64,000 nucleotides of DNA. Source: Eleginops maclovinus. Lineage: Eukaryota > Chordata > Actinopteri > Perciformes > Eleginopidae. The position numbers were made by a program, and so were the translations under genes. The notes below the pieces were generated by a model. The model was not told the DNA's origin. It saw nothing but the letters and a program-made list of their open reading frames with translations, and ran no database searches. Positions 60,199 to 64,000 of the stretch are shown here, piece by piece (the first letter of the stretch is position 1; each line of letters begins with the position of its first letter). The DNA lies in contig NC_086352.1 in NCBI RefSeq assembly GCF_036324505.1, forward strand, positions 36,278,881-36,342,880, written 5' to 3'.

Positions 60199-60847
60199 TG
60201 TAGCTGTCGCTGAAAAGGTGTGCCAATTTATTTGTTGCATTAATATTTTTGTATATTATTGTCATGCAATATTTTTGGTTTAAGGTAGTTTTATGTTCTT
60301 ATTCTTTCTCTATTTCATATATAATTAGGTTAAATGTGAATTAATAATTTGATGTGTAATAATGACGTAATGACGTGCACAGGAAGTCTTGTGATAAACG
60401 TAATAAGTAGTTGGGAAGACGTGCTTTCAGTCTTTTGGACCTGCGCTGCTCATGGAGCAAGATGTGTGCAACAGTGTGTCCGTAAAGCCTTAGCAGCTCC
60501 TGATTTTCCGGTCAGAAGGCGCACACGGTATGAAAACTGTTTTTTCTGTACATTTTATGTTTAAATAGTCTGTAAGATTTCATATTTAAGTTTCATGAAG
60601 GCCACATGGATATTCACGGACTGTAAAAGATATTGGCCTAAGATATTCATTTGTTTGGAAGATGACGATGTTAAGACTGTTATATTTATTTCATTTCAGT
60701 TTTTCACGGTGTTTGGTGTTGGTGTTTGGTGTACTTTGTGTCTGAAGACATTAAATATCCTTGGAAAAAATAAACATCACTCTCATTAAGCATCAGTCGA
60801 TGCGTGGTTTAATTCTGACCAGAAGAAGAGCGTCAGGGGCAGCTACA
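60199..60847 (+). mobile_element. Solo LTR (649 bp)
   Basis: Begins TGTAGCTG and ends with its exact inverse CAGCTACA. Flanked by the 5-bp direct repeat GTCTG (60194-60198 and 60848-60852). An AATAAA at about 60766-60771, near the 3' end, fits a plus-strand LTR poly(A) site. TG..CA ends and a 5-bp duplication are hallmarks of LTR elements. No internal region remains, as after LTR-LTR recombination. Family unknown; unrelated to the BEL LTRs by eye. Confidence 0.72.
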
Positions 60848-61539
60848 GTCTGTATCATTGGACCCAAAAATACTTTTCCCCATTGACTTACATTGGGAAA
60901 AAGACATCTATAAATGAAGAGATTTTATTTCTTTAGGTAAAATAGCTACACAGTACGATTGAATTATTATTAAAATCATTAGGTCTTTCAAGTTGTAAAA
61001 TGGCTACATTTATTTGACCAGTGTGACATACAGTAGATAAACACATGCTCTGGGGACCTTATGATTATTAGTGCTCGAGTCCAGCCAGTGAGCAACTTTC
61101 ATTTGAACGCCTCAGACACCATATTCATTCAAGCCTTTTGAAATACATTGTTTATAATTGTTGTTTTCTGTTTGTATTTCAGATTTTACTCTAAATAAAT
61201 CTTACATTTCTCTAGTGGGGGGGCCAGGCAAGGCCTCTCCGCTGGTCTAAACTCTATCAGAGTCCCTGACTAACCTTTTAATATAGTTTTTTTATTAACA
61301 TGGATTCATTTATTTCCAATAGTCTATTCTCTTCATGTCAAAGCTTTTCTCTGTGTTGCCCTCGGTTACGCTCCGTCCAGTAATGGTTGTTAATGTTGGA
61401 GCTTTTATCCAATCATATTTCAGTCAGGATGTGTTGCCGGGTAAAATCTGCCTGAGGTCTGCAGAGTCAGCCGTGCAGGCCTACGATGACGTCTGCATTT
61501 TCACGTCCTTTGATTGGATTGTCAGCGCTAGGAAACACT

Positions 61540-61850
61540 AGCATGTGTAGCGAGCTGCTGGCACACCGCATCTGTAACGGCCTTAGCTACCTGCACAAGG
61601 TAAAATATTTGCGTGTAGATTTTAAAGATGTTTTTCAACCATCAATAGATGACAGCGGAGGAGAAAGTGATTTGGTGAAGCTAGCAAGCCTGTCGCGGAA
61701 AGGGTTTGTCTGCCACTTTCAATTCACTAACTACGAGCGGTACTCTTGGTTCACAGCCTCCGAGGAGCACTGCTAACTGTATTGCTGGGAATGCCTGATG
61801 TTCACAACTGATCCACTTGTGTTTGGAGCCTTAGCAGCGGCGGGACAAAT
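61540..61850 (+). pseudogene. hAT-like transposase remnant (TTF-type zinc finger, ZMYM1-like)
   Basis: The plus strand encodes LAHRICNGLSYLHKVKYLRV and then FVCHFQFTNYERYSWFTASE. A TAA stop follows at a position where Lys is expected, then LYCWECLMF. This is the N-terminal TTF-type zinc-binding region of the hAT group related to ZMYM1-like proteins. The rest of the transposase is not present downstream. Confidence 0.6.
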
Positions 61851-63180
61851 GACCAAAGGCGGCCATTGTTTTTGGACCAAAAGGATCAATTAAAACAATG
61901 TTTCACAACTGCAAAGGAGTGAATGACGGAGCTGACGTCAGACTGGAGAAGATGATGGAGGACATTCATATATTACGTCAGAGCGCATCTTAAGATGAAC
62001 ACACAATGTTACCCTCTTTCGACCATATATAACCACTAATGCACCTCAGCAGCTCGGTCTCCTGACCTTTGAGGAGTCTGGTTTTTGAATTTGCTTCTCC
62101 AAACCAGTGTTTCTCTTCTCCTGCTTGTCCTGTCCCTGCGCTGGCGCCCTTTCTCCTCTGAATCTCTTTTAGTGACAGGTGTCAGTCAGTAGGTCAGGGT
62201 CAGAGCAGCTGGCAGGGAGAGCATCATTACATGTTGGAACACAACAGCAGCTCCTCCACAAACAGCAGCTCCTCCACAAACAGCTTTCCTATTTAGCTGA
62301 CAAACAGTCTACAGAGAAGAGTCGGGGGGTGGGAAGTTAGAGCCCTGGCTGCTCGAGAGAAGCGAGTGGCTCAGCCAGACAGCTGATCAGAATCAGTCAC
62401 TAAATAAAAGCATGCTGGGTCCCGAGAGGGGGCCCAACGGACACGGAGCTGCCTCCAGAAAGAGAGGAGGATTATATTGTTTACTTTTTTGTGTTGACTG
62501 CCTCAGTTGCTGCCACCTGGCTATTTTTTAATAAACTTTCTTTGTTTTTCACAACTCGACCTCTCCTTCCGTCGTTTTTAACTCAAGTGAGAGCAAGACG
62601 CTCACAGACTGAAAGGCAGTGTGTGTGTTTGTGTGTGTATCAGAGAACATTGTGGAGTTAAAACTGTGTTAGTGCCGAGACCTTAGGCAACCCCTCAGGG
62701 GACAACATGTCAATTTGAATTTTAAAGGCTGCTGGAAAAATCATTTAACTGGAATCCACGCAATCAGTTGAGCCTAAAATCTCCTGCTGAACTCAAGTCT
62801 GTGAACTTTAAAAAAGGTCACTGCTGTTGGAATGTAGCATTTGGATAGAGAGCAGCTGAGTCTTGGTTCAGCAGACAGTCCTCTGTCCATCGGCCAGGGA
62901 GCGTGCGAGAGGTCTACTGTAAGCCATACTGGGTAATACACTCCTCATGTTAGCTTCAGCCCAGTTTTTAAAGTCATTCTCAGAATCATATTGTTAGAGG
63001 CTATTGCATGGCATCATAGTTATCTGTTACATTGTCATGTAAGGACACACAACCTATTGAATTCTACATATCGATAGTAAAGTGTTTTTTTCTAAAGCGC
63101 TCTGTTTTTAGTGTATAGTGTCAGTTTGGGAAAAAACCACCCCTTTAAACCCGTTTTTCTACGACTCTCTAAGTAGTTTA
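61851..63180. other. No recognisable gene
   Basis: Contains a short palindrome-poor GC-richer stretch (62040-62460) and AATAAA-type motifs near 62404 and 62529 that could belong to a degraded LTR. No boundaries could be fixed. Confidence 0.4.
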
Positions 63181-63341
<161 letters not shown>

Positions 63342-63566
63342 AGCAGTCTCTGAATGAAACACATCCAGAATGGAGAAAAGCTTTCGCTACACCTTCTACA
63401 AGAACACACTTGAGTGTCAGTGTCTCAGCTGTTACCATGCCAACACGCCTGTCACTACTCCACAAAGCAGAGCAACAAGTGCCCTCTGTTACTAGGGTAA
63501 CCTGCTACTGGGAGCTCTTTGATTGGTTGTTTGGGTGCCGAAGCAACGACGTGGAGAAAATGGAGC

Positions 63567-63599
<33 letters not shown>

Positions 63600-63660
63600 C
63601 GAGGAGCTGAGGACTGTGCAGAGCTGATAGACAGGCAACACACACACACACACACACACA
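63567..63660. repeat. (GA)n and (CA)n short repeats
   Basis: GA run at 63567-63599 and CA run at 63639-63660. Confidence 0.9.
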
Positions 63661-64000
63661 AATGGCTCTACTCATTCTTAAAGAACAAAAAAAAAATCCA
63701 TGTTGGCCTGAGCCTTTCTAAGGTATTGCAAAGTTTTGGTGCATTTTGATAAGATACTAGAGGAGAATATTTTTGTTGCGCTGTAATCCTAAATAAAATA
63801 TATAATATAAAAAAACAAACATTGATTTTAAACTATTTTAACCGTCAGCCTTCATAAATCTGCCATTATAATTGTGAAGCATTAAAAGTGATGTGGTGTT
63901 ATACTTATTTACAGTTGGGTAGGAGATAGACAGCCAGTAAGCGAAAAAATATATAATATCTGAATGTTTTTAGGCTTGGTTTTAACTGACCAGCTCTCAC
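63661..64000. other. No recognisable gene
   Basis: AT-rich; nothing supportable before the window ends. Confidence 0.4.

Noticed and set aside
62300..62610. Second solo LTR
   Set aside because: AATAAA motifs and an LTR-like base composition were seen, but no TG..CA termini with matching 5-bp duplication could be found.

Overview
This window looks like a teleost fish genome. Four kinds of evidence point that way: abundant Tc1/mariner elements, BEL/Pao retrotransposons, L1, L1-Tx1 and L2-like LINEs, and a tRNA-derived SINE; dense (CA)n/(TG)n microsatellites; AT-rich non-coding DNA; and coding regions split by spliceosomal introns. No operon, rRNA, tRNA gene or CRISPR array was seen. Almost everything recognisable is mobile DNA. 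The only candidate host coding sequence is a possible last exon on the minus strand at 58790-58922.

Layout. 1-11 kb: microsatellites, an internally deleted Tc1-like element with long inverted repeats (1531-2443), a tRNA-SINE (2444-2745), a MITE (5163-5402), two decayed Tc1 transposons (5546-6991 and 9526-10867) and scraps of an L2-like LINE and a hAT element. 11.97-25.1 kb: an L1 LINE whose ORF1 is split by a ~8.9 kb Mutator-like (MULE) DNA transposon (12195-21061). The MULE carries a transposase gene that can be assembled, with GT/AG introns in phase, into six exons and 471 codons, with a FLYWCH finger and a complete DDE triad. The MULE itself holds further insertions: a MITE within a MITE in intron 1, two palindromic MITEs, a LINE tail and a 166-bp insert inside its right terminal repeat.

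27.3-49.5 kb: an L2-like LINE fragment, then an L1-Tx1-type LINE on the minus strand (27990-49492). This LINE was hit by a hAT transposon (43650-46896, 8-bp target duplication) and by a BEL/Pao retrotransposon, BEL-A (28465-41176, 5-bp duplication). BEL-A was hit in turn by a second, apparently intact BEL/Pao element, BEL-B (29367-36978, 5-bp duplication), whose two 515-bp LTRs look identical and which has one open 2020-codon gag-pol frame. BEL-A lacks the integrase core and part of RT/RNase H.

49.5-64 kb: microsatellites, a composite nested Tc1/mariner region (52008-53986), LINE tails, hAT ends, the possible host exon, a solo LTR (60199-60847) and a hAT-like zinc-finger remnant (61540-61850). 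The genes do not form a pathway. The story is a stratigraphy of insertions, several fixed by exact target-site duplications, with BEL-B and perhaps the MULE as the freshest layers.
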